Assembly (NCBI GenBank): GCA_963792485.1
Contig: CAWBWL010000001.1
Span: forward strand, 186,001-250,000
Source of the DNA: JANOYJ01 sp963792485
Lineage (GTDB): Bacteria; Pseudomonadota; Alphaproteobacteria; Rhizobiales; Rhizobiaceae
DNA length: 64,000 bases
Reading direction: 5' to 3'
A model generated the notes under the pieces. The model did no database searches. It was given only the letters and a program-made list of their open reading frames with translations, and was not told where the DNA came from. Position numbers and translations under genes: made by a program. Shown in pieces: positions 34,029-41,666 of the stretch (position 1 is its first letter; every line of letters begins with the position of its first letter).

Positions 34029-35182
34029 TTGCGAGCTCCCGTCTTCGCTTTCGCTTTTACGGCAATTGCTCTTGTTGCAGGCTTTTGAGGTTTGGCGGCG
34101 GCAAGCTTCAGGAGGCTGCCGCTGGCGCGGTCAAACAGAAGGGCATGATCGGGCTGCACTGCGATGAACGCTTTGCCCGCTGCGGGAGCTGCGGTTCCCG
34201 CAGGTCTTGAGATCAGGATTTCCCGGTGGCGCTCGGTGCTTGCCAATGAAACGATCTTTTCATTCAGCGGCGTTTCCGCCTCAATGGTGACCGGGATCGC
34301 GCCCTTGGCTGACTTGGCTGCAAAAGCGAACGCTTCGGGACGAATGCCCAGTTTGCATTCTTTCCCCGCCGCATCGGCATAACCGGGATTGAGCGCAACC
34401 CTTGCGCCCGACAGGAGGACAAACACACCGTCCTTGTCTTGCTCAGGAACCACGTCAAGAAGGTTGATCGGCGGATCGCCGAAGAGGCGGGCAATATCTG
34501 TGTCGGCAGGCGTCAGATAGATGTCCTCGGGTGTGCCAATCTGCCTGATGCCCTTATGCGACATCACAGCGATGCGGTCCCCCAGCGCCATTGCCTCCTT
34601 GTAGTCCTGTGTCACATAGACGACTGTCGCTCCTTGTGTCTCCAAAAGGCGCGGCAGTTCGAGGCGCATCTCAAAACGCAGCTTGGCGTCGACATTGCGC
34701 AGAGGGTCATCAAGCAGGAGAAGCGAGGGCGATCCGGCCAGCGCGCGCGCCAATGCCGTGCGCTGCTTCTGGCCATTTGACAGCGCGCGGGGATGATGGC
34801 CGAGGACATGGCCGATCTTCAGGAGCTTGGCGACGCTTTCAACACCGGCTTTGATTGTATCCTTGGCCGAGTGGCTGGCCTCCAGCGGGCTGGCGATATT
34901 GTCGAAGGCGGTCATGTGGGGAAACAGGGCGAAGTTCTGAAACGCCATGCCGACGCCGCGCTCCTCCGGCTCGACATCTTTCATGCTCCTGCCGCCGATC
35001 AGAATGTCGCCCGCATCGGGGTCAACGACGCCCGCCACAAGACGCAGCAGCACGGTCTTGCCTGCGCCGGACGGGCCGAAGAGGACGAGCGTCTCGCCGT
35101 CTTCAACGCGCAGCGACACATCATCAAGAACCACATTGTCCTTGAATTTCTTGACGACGTTTTTGAGTTCCAGCGTTGTCAT
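34025..35182 (-). CDS. Sugar/polyol ABC importer ATPase, second of a pair, with altered catalytic motifs
   Basis: 385 residues from the ATG at 35182, just before the permease stop region; longer starts lie inside the permease. Walker A LFGPSGAGKTVLLRL is normal. The signature is LSNGQKQRTALARAL (LSNGQ instead of LSGGQ), and Walker B is LLLLDDPLRNVDAK, with Asp where the catalytic Glu is expected. The His switch region reads VVYVTQDYKEAM, lacking the usual His. This points to a degenerate hydrolysis site, so the pair would be asymmetric with the other ATPase doing most of the hydrolysis. The C-terminal domain ends in a basic Lys/Ala-rich tail. Confidence 0.87.
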   Translation of the reverse strand: MTTLELKNVVKKFKDNVVLDDVSLRVEDGETLVLFGPSGAGKTVLLRLVAGVVDPDAGDILIGGRSMKDVEPEERGVGMAFQNFALFPHMTAFDNIASPLEASHSAKDTIKAGVESVAKLLKIGHVLGHHPRALSNGQKQRTALARALAGSPSLLLLDDPLRNVDAKLRFEMRLELPRLLETQGATVVYVTQDYKEAMALGDRIAVMSHKGIRQIGTPEDIYLTPADTDIARLFGDPPINLLDVVPEQDKDGVFVLLSGARVALNPGYADAAGKECKLGIRPEAFAFAAKSAKGAIPVTIEAETPLNEKIVSLASTERHREILISRPAGTAAPAAGKAFIAVQPDHALLFDRASGSLLKLAAAKPQKPATRAIAVKAKAKTGARK

Positions 35183-35184
35183 GA

Positions 35185-36042
35185 TCAGCCTTTCACCGCC
35201 CCAAGCGACAGACCCTCGACAAGATATTTTTGCGCATAAAGCGCCAGCGCCAGGGTCGGCGTGATCGAGAGAATGATCGCGGCGGCGATCTGTCCGTACT
35301 GGATGCCGGACGCCGTGATGAAGGCGAGCGCGCCGACCGTCACCGGCTGTTTGTCGGCGGAGGCGAGGACCAGCGCAAAGACAAAATTGTTCCAAGCGAA
35401 GATGAAAGCCAGAAGTCCGGCCGCTGCGATGCCGGGGCCTGCCAGCGGCAAAGCTATCTTGCGGAATGTGGCGAACCAGGAATGGCCGGAAATGCGGTAG
35501 GCATACTCAACGTCAGCGGAAATGTCCTCGAAATAGCCGCGCACGATCCACAGGATCAGCGGCAGGCAAATGAGCTGGTAGACCCAGATGAGGCCGAAAT
35601 AGGTGTTGGCAAGGCCGAGCTTCTGGAAATACAGGGTCAATGGCAGCAGCACCAAAAGCGGCGGCGCGAAACGGAAAGACAGGAGCGTGAAAGCAATGTC
35701 CTCCGAGCCTTTGAATTTATGCCGCGCAAAGGCATAGGCGGCGGGGACTCCGAGCAGCAGCGAGATCGCGACGGAGGCGGTCGAGAGAAAAACCGAATTG
35801 CCCAGATTGCGCATGAAGGCGATATCGAGCGTGCCCGACTGGGTCTCGAGCTTTCCGGTGATCAGCGCGCGGTAATTTTCCAGCGACGGCGTGAAATCCA
35901 GCGAGGGCGGGATACGCAGGATGGTCTCGTTGGTCTGGAACGACATCATGAGAATCCAGAACAGCGGGAACATGAAAAAGACGATGACCAGCGTGATGGC
36001 GATGCCGCGCAGAACGCGTTCGGTCAAGGATGTGTGTTCCAT
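35185..36042 (-). CDS. ABC importer permease (MalG-like)
   Basis: 285 residues with six hydrophobic helices. The EAA loop is present as EYAYRISGHSWFATFRKIALPLAGPGI, in which the Gly and preceding Ala/Tyr contact the ATPase. The first helix is followed by the long periplasmic loop typical of MalG-type subunits (FDFTP-like: SLDFTPSLENYRAL). It forms the second half of the membrane channel with the permease upstream, whose stop is 12 bases away. Substrate is inferred from the operon to be a polyol or branched sugar. Confidence 0.88.
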   Translation of the reverse strand: MEHTSLTERVLRGIAITLVIVFFMFPLFWILMMSFQTNETILRIPPSLDFTPSLENYRALITGKLETQSGTLDIAFMRNLGNSVFLSTASVAISLLLGVPAAYAFARHKFKGSEDIAFTLLSFRFAPPLLVLLPLTLYFQKLGLANTYFGLIWVYQLICLPLILWIVRGYFEDISADVEYAYRISGHSWFATFRKIALPLAGPGIAAAGLLAFIFAWNNFVFALVLASADKQPVTVGALAFITASGIQYGQIAAAIILSITPTLALALYAQKYLVEGLSLGAVKG

Positions 36043-36054
36043 CTCCTCCTGTCC

Positions 36055-36981
36055 CTATGCTTCGCCGCGCGCGCGTTCGCGCAAACGCAGCCAGTTTTTG
36101 ATGAACAGGTTCGAGAGAAAGTAGGTGATCGCCCAAAGGATGATCATCAGCGCGGCCGAGCGGCCGACATTGGTGGATTGGAAGAAGTTGAGATAGGCCT
36201 CGACCTGAAACACCGTCAGTGTGTCGCCCGGCCCGCCCTGCGTCATGGCGTATATGATGTCGAACTGCTGGATTGAATCCAGGAGGCGGAACAGGGTCGC
36301 CGTCAGAATATAGGGCGTCAGCATGGGCAGCGTGATGCGGAAAAACACGAAGGCGCGCGGCACGCCGTCAAGCGCCGCAGCCTCGAACGGCTGGGTCGGC
36401 AAGGAGCGCAGTCCGGCTAAAAGCAGGATCATGATAAAGGGCGTGTAGACCCAGATATCAACCAGCACGACGGTGAACAAAGCCGTGCTCGGCGAAGAAG
36501 CCCAGCGAAAATCCGGCAGGCCGATGAGCGAGGCAAAATAGCTCAATATGCCAAAGCCGGGGTTTGTCATCAGCTTCCACATCAGAGCTGCCAGCGCCGG
36601 CGCGGTCATCAGCGGCATGAGGAGCATGATCGAGACAAAATTGTTGAACGTGGTGCGCTTCTGCAGAAGCAGCGCAATGCCGAGTCCGAGCAGGAGCTCC
36701 AAAATGACTGTGACGCCGGCATAGACCAGTGAAATCCTAAGCGTGTTCCAGAAGCCGGGATCGGTGAGGAAATCAATATAGTTTGCGCCCCAGTTGAATT
36801 TGACGCCGAACGGCTGGCTGAGACGGTAGCGGTAGAAGGAATTGATGACGGAGGCGATGAAAGGAACGAGAATGCCGGCGCAGACCAGCAGCGCGGGCAG
36901 GCTGAGCAGATAGGGCAGCGCGCGGCGGCTGATCTTGAAGCCTCCGGATTTTCTCTCGGCGCTTGCCGCTGGCATGGTCAT
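36055..36981 (-). CDS. ABC importer permease (MalF-like)
   Basis: 308 residues from an ATG near 36981, with GGGGAG about 7 bases upstream; ATGs 6 bases on either side are alternatives, and longer starts are unsupported. Six hydrophobic helices and the EAA loop (FEAAALDGVPRAFVFFRITLPML) mark it as a carbohydrate ABC permease. A conserved AMTQGGPGDTLTVFQVEAY loop lies near the C-terminus. It starts 145 bases after the binding-protein gene, with a hairpin between them, an arrangement that usually allows more binding protein than membrane parts. Confidence 0.88.
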   Translation of the reverse strand: MTMPAASAERKSGGFKISRRALPYLLSLPALLVCAGILVPFIASVINSFYRYRLSQPFGVKFNWGANYIDFLTDPGFWNTLRISLVYAGVTVILELLLGLGIALLLQKRTTFNNFVSIMLLMPLMTAPALAALMWKLMTNPGFGILSYFASLIGLPDFRWASSPSTALFTVVLVDIWVYTPFIMILLLAGLRSLPTQPFEAAALDGVPRAFVFFRITLPMLTPYILTATLFRLLDSIQQFDIIYAMTQGGPGDTLTVFQVEAYLNFFQSTNVGRSAALMIILWAITYFLSNLFIKNWLRLRERARGEA

Positions 36982-37085
36982 CGGCATTCTCCCCAACAGT
37001 GTCGCCGTCAACGGTGATAGTGAAACTCTCCACCCTTCGGGCGCAAGTGCTGCGCCAGAATATTTGGTTTGGAATTTTGAAAGGC

Positions 37086-37103
37086 CTGCCGCTTGCGCGG
37101 CAG
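37086..37103 (-). promoter_or_regulatory. Intercistronic hairpin after the binding-protein gene
   Basis: CTGCCGC (37086-37092) and GCGGCAG (37097-37103) form a perfect 7-bp GC-rich stem with a four-base loop, between the binding-protein stop (37127) and the permease start (36981). Such hairpins commonly protect the upstream mRNA or reduce read-through. Confidence 0.45.
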
Positions 37104-37126
37104 ACCCTTCTTGCCCGGGAGGGAAC

Positions 37127-38572
37127 TTATCCGAGACCCGCCTCGACAAGCTGCTTGTTGATGCTGGCGGCCAATTGGTCGAGCCCGTCATTGACCGGCA
37201 CTTCCTTGGCCACCATTTTCTGCAGCGTCGCCGCCCATTCGGTGGTCAGGTCAAAGAACAGCGGCTGCGGCGTGAACTTGATGCTGGCGCCAGGGGCGGA
37301 AACATCATGCATCTCGACATAGCCCGGATAGCTCTTCTTCAGTTTCTCGCGGAACATTTCGTCTTTCCACACCGAAGCGCGGACCGGGTTGACGAAGTCC
37401 ATCTTGGTGGCGCCGAACAGGCCATGCTCGGGGCCGGAAGCCCATTGCATGAAATACCACGTCGCGTCCTTGTCTTTGGAGAAGTTCGACATTGCGAGCG
37501 ACCAGATCCAGATGTTTGGAGTGGGAGCAGCAGCAGCAGGATTTGCCTTGAATGGAGCAAAGGCCAGCTTGCCCGCCATCTTGTTGTCGCCGCCATTCAT
37601 GAAATAGCCGAGAATGTCCGCGTCAAAAATCATGGCGGAGGCGCCGGCGCCAAGATCGGTGCCGGTCTGATACCATGTGTAGGTCGACCAGTCCTTCGGG
37701 CCGCTTTCTTGAATCATCTGCACCCATTGCGCATGGAAGGCCTTTGAGCCGTCCGTGGCCATGGCGGCGGAAAGTTTGCCGTCAGCTGAAAGGTTGAGGT
37801 CCTTTTCATTGAAGTTGGCGTAGGCCGACAGGAAGCCGGGATGGATGGTCGCCCATGAACGCGAGCCGCGCACGCCGATGCCATAGACGCCGCCGCCAAT
37901 ATCCTTGGTGGCTTTGGCCGCAGTGGCAATCAGCTCGTCCATATTGGCTGGCGCGCCTGCACCGATCTTGTCGAGCATTTCCTTGTTGTAGGTTAGGTTG
38001 TTCTGCTCATAGCCCCAGGGAATGCACCATTGCTTGGCGTCTTCTGAACCGAGAACGCCGCCCGGCTTGCCGTTCCAGGCGCAGGATGCTTTCACGCCCG
38101 GTAGCACATCGTCCCAGGCATAATTGGGATTGGTCTTGGCCGGATCCTTGATCCACTCATTCAAGTCGGTGACCCAGCCGGCGGGGCCATAGGTCCATGT
38201 CATGTAAGCGCCGGTCATGAAGGCGTCATATTCCGGCGAGGAGGACGACAAAGCCGCCGTCACCTTGTCGAAGTAGACGTCTTCGGGGAACACATCATAG
38301 GTGACTTCAATGCCGGTCATAGCCTTGAAGTTCTCAAGATTGGCGATCATGGCGTCAGCATAGGGATGCTTGTTCAAGAGCAGCTTCAGCTTCTTGCCCT
38401 TGTGCGCCATCCAGTCAAAATCGGCTGCGAGCGCATTTGTTGCGCCCATATTGAGCAACACGCCGGCCGTTCCGGCGCTGAGGCCCATGGCTCCCAGACC
38501 CTTGATCAGGCCCCGGCGGTCCACCTGTCCGCGCAGGAATGCGCCGACCAGATCTTTTTCTTTCTCATACAT
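37127..38572 (-). CDS. Solute-binding protein of the ABC importer, Tat-type leader
   Basis: 481 residues, family 1 extracellular solute-binding protein (maltose-binding type). Residues 18-45 read VDRRGLIKGLGAMG followed by a hydrophobic run and ALAAD. This RR-x-x-x-K pattern with a modest hydrophobic core resembles a twin-arginine signal, so the protein may be exported folded. The mature domain contains TYDVFPEDVYFDK and a WGYEQNNLTYNKEML hinge segment, typical of the family. It is the promoter-proximal gene of the importer, 63 bases downstream of the SorC-type regulator gene on the same strand. The ligand could be erythritol, apiose or apionate. Confidence 0.88.
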   Translation of the reverse strand: MYEKEKDLVGAFLRGQVDRRGLIKGLGAMGLSAGTAGVLLNMGATNALAADFDWMAHKGKKLKLLLNKHPYADAMIANLENFKAMTGIEVTYDVFPEDVYFDKVTAALSSSSPEYDAFMTGAYMTWTYGPAGWVTDLNEWIKDPAKTNPNYAWDDVLPGVKASCAWNGKPGGVLGSEDAKQWCIPWGYEQNNLTYNKEMLDKIGAGAPANMDELIATAAKATKDIGGGVYGIGVRGSRSWATIHPGFLSAYANFNEKDLNLSADGKLSAAMATDGSKAFHAQWVQMIQESGPKDWSTYTWYQTGTDLGAGASAMIFDADILGYFMNGGDNKMAGKLAFAPFKANPAAAAPTPNIWIWSLAMSNFSKDKDATWYFMQWASGPEHGLFGATKMDFVNPVRASVWKDEMFREKLKKSYPGYVEMHDVSAPGASIKFTPQPLFFDLTTEWAATLQKMVAKEVPVNDGLDQLAASINKQLVEAGLG

Positions 38573-38635
38573 GGTCTTCTCCTCCTCAAGGGTAGTTTGG
38601 TTCGAAACTGCGCCGGCTACCCGACCGGCATCTCC

Positions 38636-39604
38636 TCACGCATGCGCCGCCTCGCCCAAGAGCGAACGCGCGCTGCGCTCATCTGTGATCAGGCCGCTCA
38701 GAAAGCCACTTGCCAAAACCGATTTGATGGCGCGGATTTTCACGCGCCCGCCTGCCACGGCGACAATCCGGCGGTCCTTCAAATCCTGACGGCCGAGCGA
38801 AAGAGTGCGCTCTGTCAATGCCGTCTCCACGGGGGCGCCCTTGTCGTTGAAAAAATGACCCAACAATTCGCCCGCGCCGCCTGCCTGCTTGATCTCCTCG
38901 ATCTCGCCTTTTTCAATCATGCCAGTGGCAACCAGCGAGGCCTCGCGCTCAGCTGTGCCGATGCCGACAATCAGCAGATGCGCCGCCTTTGCAAGGTCAA
39001 ACACATCGCGAATGCCCTTCTGGCCGAGCAAGATTTCGCGGTCCTCCGGCTTGTTGGCGAAGAACGGGACGGGCATGACGTAAGCCTCCGCGCCCGTGCG
39101 CTCAGCGAGCCGGTGGATCACATCATGCGGGTTGGCGGAGAACTTGCGCGTCAATCCGCCGAGCAGCGAAACGAACCGGGTCTTGCCCGCTGACATGCGC
39201 GGCAAATATTCGACGCTTGCGGCCAGTGTCCGGCCATGCCCGACGCCAATCAACGCCTCTTCGCCGTTCTCAATCTCACGCTTGAGAAACTGCGCCCCGG
39301 CCCGTCCGAGCGCGCGCAGCGGCAGATCGTCCGCATCAAAATCCGGAACGACCTCGCAATGATCAAGGCCGAACACCTTGATGAGCTCGTTTTCCAACTC
39401 AACACAGCCGGAAACCGCACCGTCAACATAGACTTTGACCAGCCCGTCCTGATTGGCCTTGGTAATCAGCCGGTGAGCCTTCAAGCTGGAAACGCCGAGG
39501 CGCTTGGCGACATCCGACTGTGTCAGTCCGCCGGCATAATGCATCCACGCCGCGCGCGTCGCCATCGACGTCTCGTCTTCACGGAGCATGCCGTTTGCAA
39601 GCAA
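38636..39604 (-). CDS. eryD: SorC-family transcriptional regulator, EryD-like
   Basis: 322 residues from a TTG at 39604, which has a strong GGGAGGAAG 7 bases upstream; the next ATG (39589) is too far from it. N-terminal HTH (TQSDVAKRLGVSSLKAHRLITKA, residues about 28-55) and a C-terminal sugar-phosphate-binding domain of the DeoR/SorC effector fold (GVGHGRTLAAS, then SLLGGLTRKFS and VVAVAGGRVKIRAIK). EryD of Brucella represses eryABCD and is relieved by erythritol or a phosphate derivative. Here it stands between the divergent operons and probably controls both. The intergenic region holds inverted repeats suited to it. Confidence 0.85.
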   Translation of the reverse strand: MLANGMLREDETSMATRAAWMHYAGGLTQSDVAKRLGVSSLKAHRLITKANQDGLVKVYVDGAVSGCVELENELIKVFGLDHCEVVPDFDADDLPLRALGRAGAQFLKREIENGEEALIGVGHGRTLAASVEYLPRMSAGKTRFVSLLGGLTRKFSANPHDVIHRLAERTGAEAYVMPVPFFANKPEDREILLGQKGIRDVFDLAKAAHLLIVGIGTAEREASLVATGMIEKGEIEEIKQAGGAGELLGHFFNDKGAPVETALTERTLSLGRQDLKDRRIVAVAGGRVKIRAIKSVLASGFLSGLITDERSARSLLGEAAHA

Positions 39605-39793
39605 AATGCCGCTTCCTCCCAGAAGCTGATATTTTTATCAGTGTTTGAAATTTTTTTCACAATTGCTATCATGTGTCAAACGCAAACTTTTTTTCGGAAT
39701 CGAAAATTAACTTTGGCAGAATGGCGGCGGTCGTCAGGTTGACTGCGATTGACAGTCATGCCAGCGAAGATGAAAAAATCACGGGAGGTGGAA
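39605..39793. promoter_or_regulatory. Divergent promoter/operator region of the polyol-apiose island
   Basis: AT-rich stretch between the regulator and the apiose operon. CTGATA-TTTT-TATCAG (39626-39641) is a perfect inverted repeat. GTTTGA (39643-39648) and TCAAAC (39676-39681) form a second pair with a 27-base spacer. Both are placed where a SorC-type tetramer could cover the promoters. GGAGG lies 5 bases before the GTG start of the next gene. Confidence 0.45.
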
Positions 39794-40621
39794 GTGACAA
39801 CAATAGCCCTTTTCGGCGCCGGCGGAAAAATGGGTTGCCGCCTGTCCATGAACCTCGCCGGCTCGCGCTTTGATGTGCGCCATGTGGAAGTGAGTGAAGC
39901 AGGAAAGGCGCGGCTCGAAAGCGAAATCGGGGTGTCCGCGATTGAGCCTGATGCGGCGTTGGACGGTGCTGATGTCGTGGTTCTGGCTGTTCCTGACACA
40001 GCCATTGGCAAAGTCGCTACGGCGCTATCACCCAAGCTGAGGCCGGGGACGATGCTTATCGTGCTTGACGCGGCGGCGCCTTTCGCCGGACACCTGCCCG
40101 ACCGTCCAGACCTGACCTATTTTGTCACCCACCCCTGCCATCCTCCGATCTACAATGACGAAACCGACCTGGCGGCAAAGCGCGACTTTTTCGGCGGGAT
40201 CAAAGCCAAGCAGCATATTGTCTGTGCGCTGATGCAGGGGCCGGAAGCTGCGTATGCCCTTGGCGAGGAAATCGCCAAAACCATCTGGACCCCGGTCATG
40301 CGCTCGCACCGTTTGACCGTTTCGCAAATTGCTCTTCTGGAGCCGGGACTGGCTGAGACCTTGTGCGGCTCGCTCCTCACAGTCATGCGTCAGGCGCTCG
40401 ACGAGGTCGTCGCCCGCGGTGTTCCGGAACAGGCTGCGCGGGACTTCCTGCTCGGTCACATGAACGTCATGGGCGCTGTGCTGTTCAAGGAGATAGACGG
40501 CGTGTTTTCCGACGCGTGCAACAAGGCGATTGAGTTTGGCATTCCGATGCTCATGCGCGATGACTGGAAGCGCATCTTCGAGCCGCAGGAAATCACAGAC
40601 AGCATCCGGCGGATCACCTGA
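39794..40621 (+). CDS. apnO: D-apionate oxidoisomerase
   Basis: 275 residues from a GTG at 39794, chosen because GGAGG lies 5 bases upstream. Rossmann motif IALFGAGGKMG at the N-terminus, a VLAVPDTAIGK segment and the distinctive THPCHPPIYNDE stretch near residue 115. Databases often call such proteins phosphogluconate-dehydrogenase-like. Carter and colleagues (2018) showed ApnO oxidises D-apionate with migration of the hydroxymethyl group to give 3-oxo-isoapionate. The next four genes match the rest of that pathway, which is the main reason for this name. First gene of the plus-strand operon. Confidence 0.8.
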   Translation: MTTIALFGAGGKMGCRLSMNLAGSRFDVRHVEVSEAGKARLESEIGVSAIEPDAALDGADVVVLAVPDTAIGKVATALSPKLRPGTMLIVLDAAAPFAGHLPDRPDLTYFVTHPCHPPIYNDETDLAAKRDFFGGIKAKQHIVCALMQGPEAAYALGEEIAKTIWTPVMRSHRLTVSQIALLEPGLAETLCGSLLTVMRQALDEVVARGVPEQAARDFLLGHMNVMGAVLFKEIDGVFSDACNKAIEFGIPMLMRDDWKRIFEPQEITDSIRRIT

Positions 40622-40631
40622 GGACGTAGCC

Positions 40632-41666
40632 ATGGGCGAGCTTCGCGGCGCGTTGATCGGGTGCGGATTCTTCGCAGTCAACCAGATGCACGGCTGGAGA
40701 GATGCAAAAGGCGCATGGATCAAAGCCATATGCGACCGCGATCCGGAACGGCTCAAACTTGTCGGAGACCAGTTCGGAATCGAGCGGCGCCACGCAAGCG
40801 CCGAAGCGCTCTTTGCCGATGGCGGTTTCGATTTCGTTGACATCGCAACAACGGTTCAAAGCCATCGGCCGCTTGTTGAACTCGCGGCCCAGCACAAAAT
40901 CCCGGTCATCTGCCAGAAGCCGTTTGCGCTGAACATTGCCGATGCGAAAAGCATGGTGGCGGCGTGCGCGCAAGCGGGTGTTCCGCTGATGATACACGAG
41001 AATTTCCGCTGGCAGTCGCCGATCCAGGCAGTCCGCGCCGTCATTGAGTCAGGCGAAATCGGCGAAGTTTTCTGGGGCAGATTCTCGTTCCGCTCCGGCT
41101 ATGATGTGTTCACCGGCCAGCCCTATCTCGCGAAGGGCAAGCGCTTCATCATTGAAGACCTCGGCATACATGTGCTGGATATCGCGCGCTTCATGATGGG
41201 CGATGCAAAATCAGTGACGGCGCACACGCAGCGCGTCAATCCGGGCATTGCCGGCGAAGATGTGGCGACTGTTCTGATCAGCCATGAGAACCGCGCAGTA
41301 TCAGTTGTCGACTGCTCCTATGCGACCAGACTTGCCATCGAACCCTTCCCCGAAACACTGATCGAACTGGATGGTACCGAAGGCACGCTGCGACTCAGCC
41401 AGGGCTACCGGCTCGAGGTGAATGGAAGACAAGGCTGCCGCATGGCAGATGTCTCGCCGGCGCTCCTGCCCTGGGCCTCGCGGCCGTGGCATAACATTCA
41501 GGAAAGCGTCTCAGTGATCCAGCAGCACTGGGTGAATTGTCTGAAATCCGGCGCTGTGCCGCAAACATCAGGCGCAGATAATCTGAAGACCCTCGCTCTG
41601 GTCGAGGCCGCTTATGAAAGCGCCGCCTCAGGCCAGGCGGTGTATGTGAGCAGGATACTGCAGTGA
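40632..41666 (+). CDS. apsD: D-apiose dehydrogenase (Gfo/Idh/MocA family)
   Basis: 344 residues from the ATG at 40632, 10 bases after the apnO stop, with GAGGA upstream. NAD-binding motif ALIGCGFFAVNQMHGW; the family lysine in VICQKPFALNIADA (KP instead of EKP); and IEDLGIHVLDIARF with the conserved GxHxxD. In the D-apiose pathway ApsD oxidises the branched pentose to D-apionolactone. Alone, the sequence would only support a Gfo/Idh sugar dehydrogenase; position between apnO and the lactonase supports the specific role. The stop overlaps the next start by four bases. Confidence 0.78.
   Translation: MGELRGALIGCGFFAVNQMHGWRDAKGAWIKAICDRDPERLKLVGDQFGIERRHASAEALFADGGFDFVDIATTVQSHRPLVELAAQHKIPVICQKPFALNIADAKSMVAACAQAGVPLMIHENFRWQSPIQAVRAVIESGEIGEVFWGRFSFRSGYDVFTGQPYLAKGKRFIIEDLGIHVLDIARFMMGDAKSVTAHTQRVNPGIAGEDVATVLISHENRAVSVVDCSYATRLAIEPFPETLIELDGTEGTLRLSQGYRLEVNGRQGCRMADVSPALLPWASRPWHNIQESVSVIQQHWVNCLKSGAVPQTSGADNLKTLALVEAAYESAASGQAVYVSRILQ

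Noticed and set aside
35230..36276. 348-codon plus-strand frame opposite the ABC permeases
   Set aside because: Very Arg/Glu/Asp/Gln-rich translation, as expected from reading membrane-protein codons backwards.
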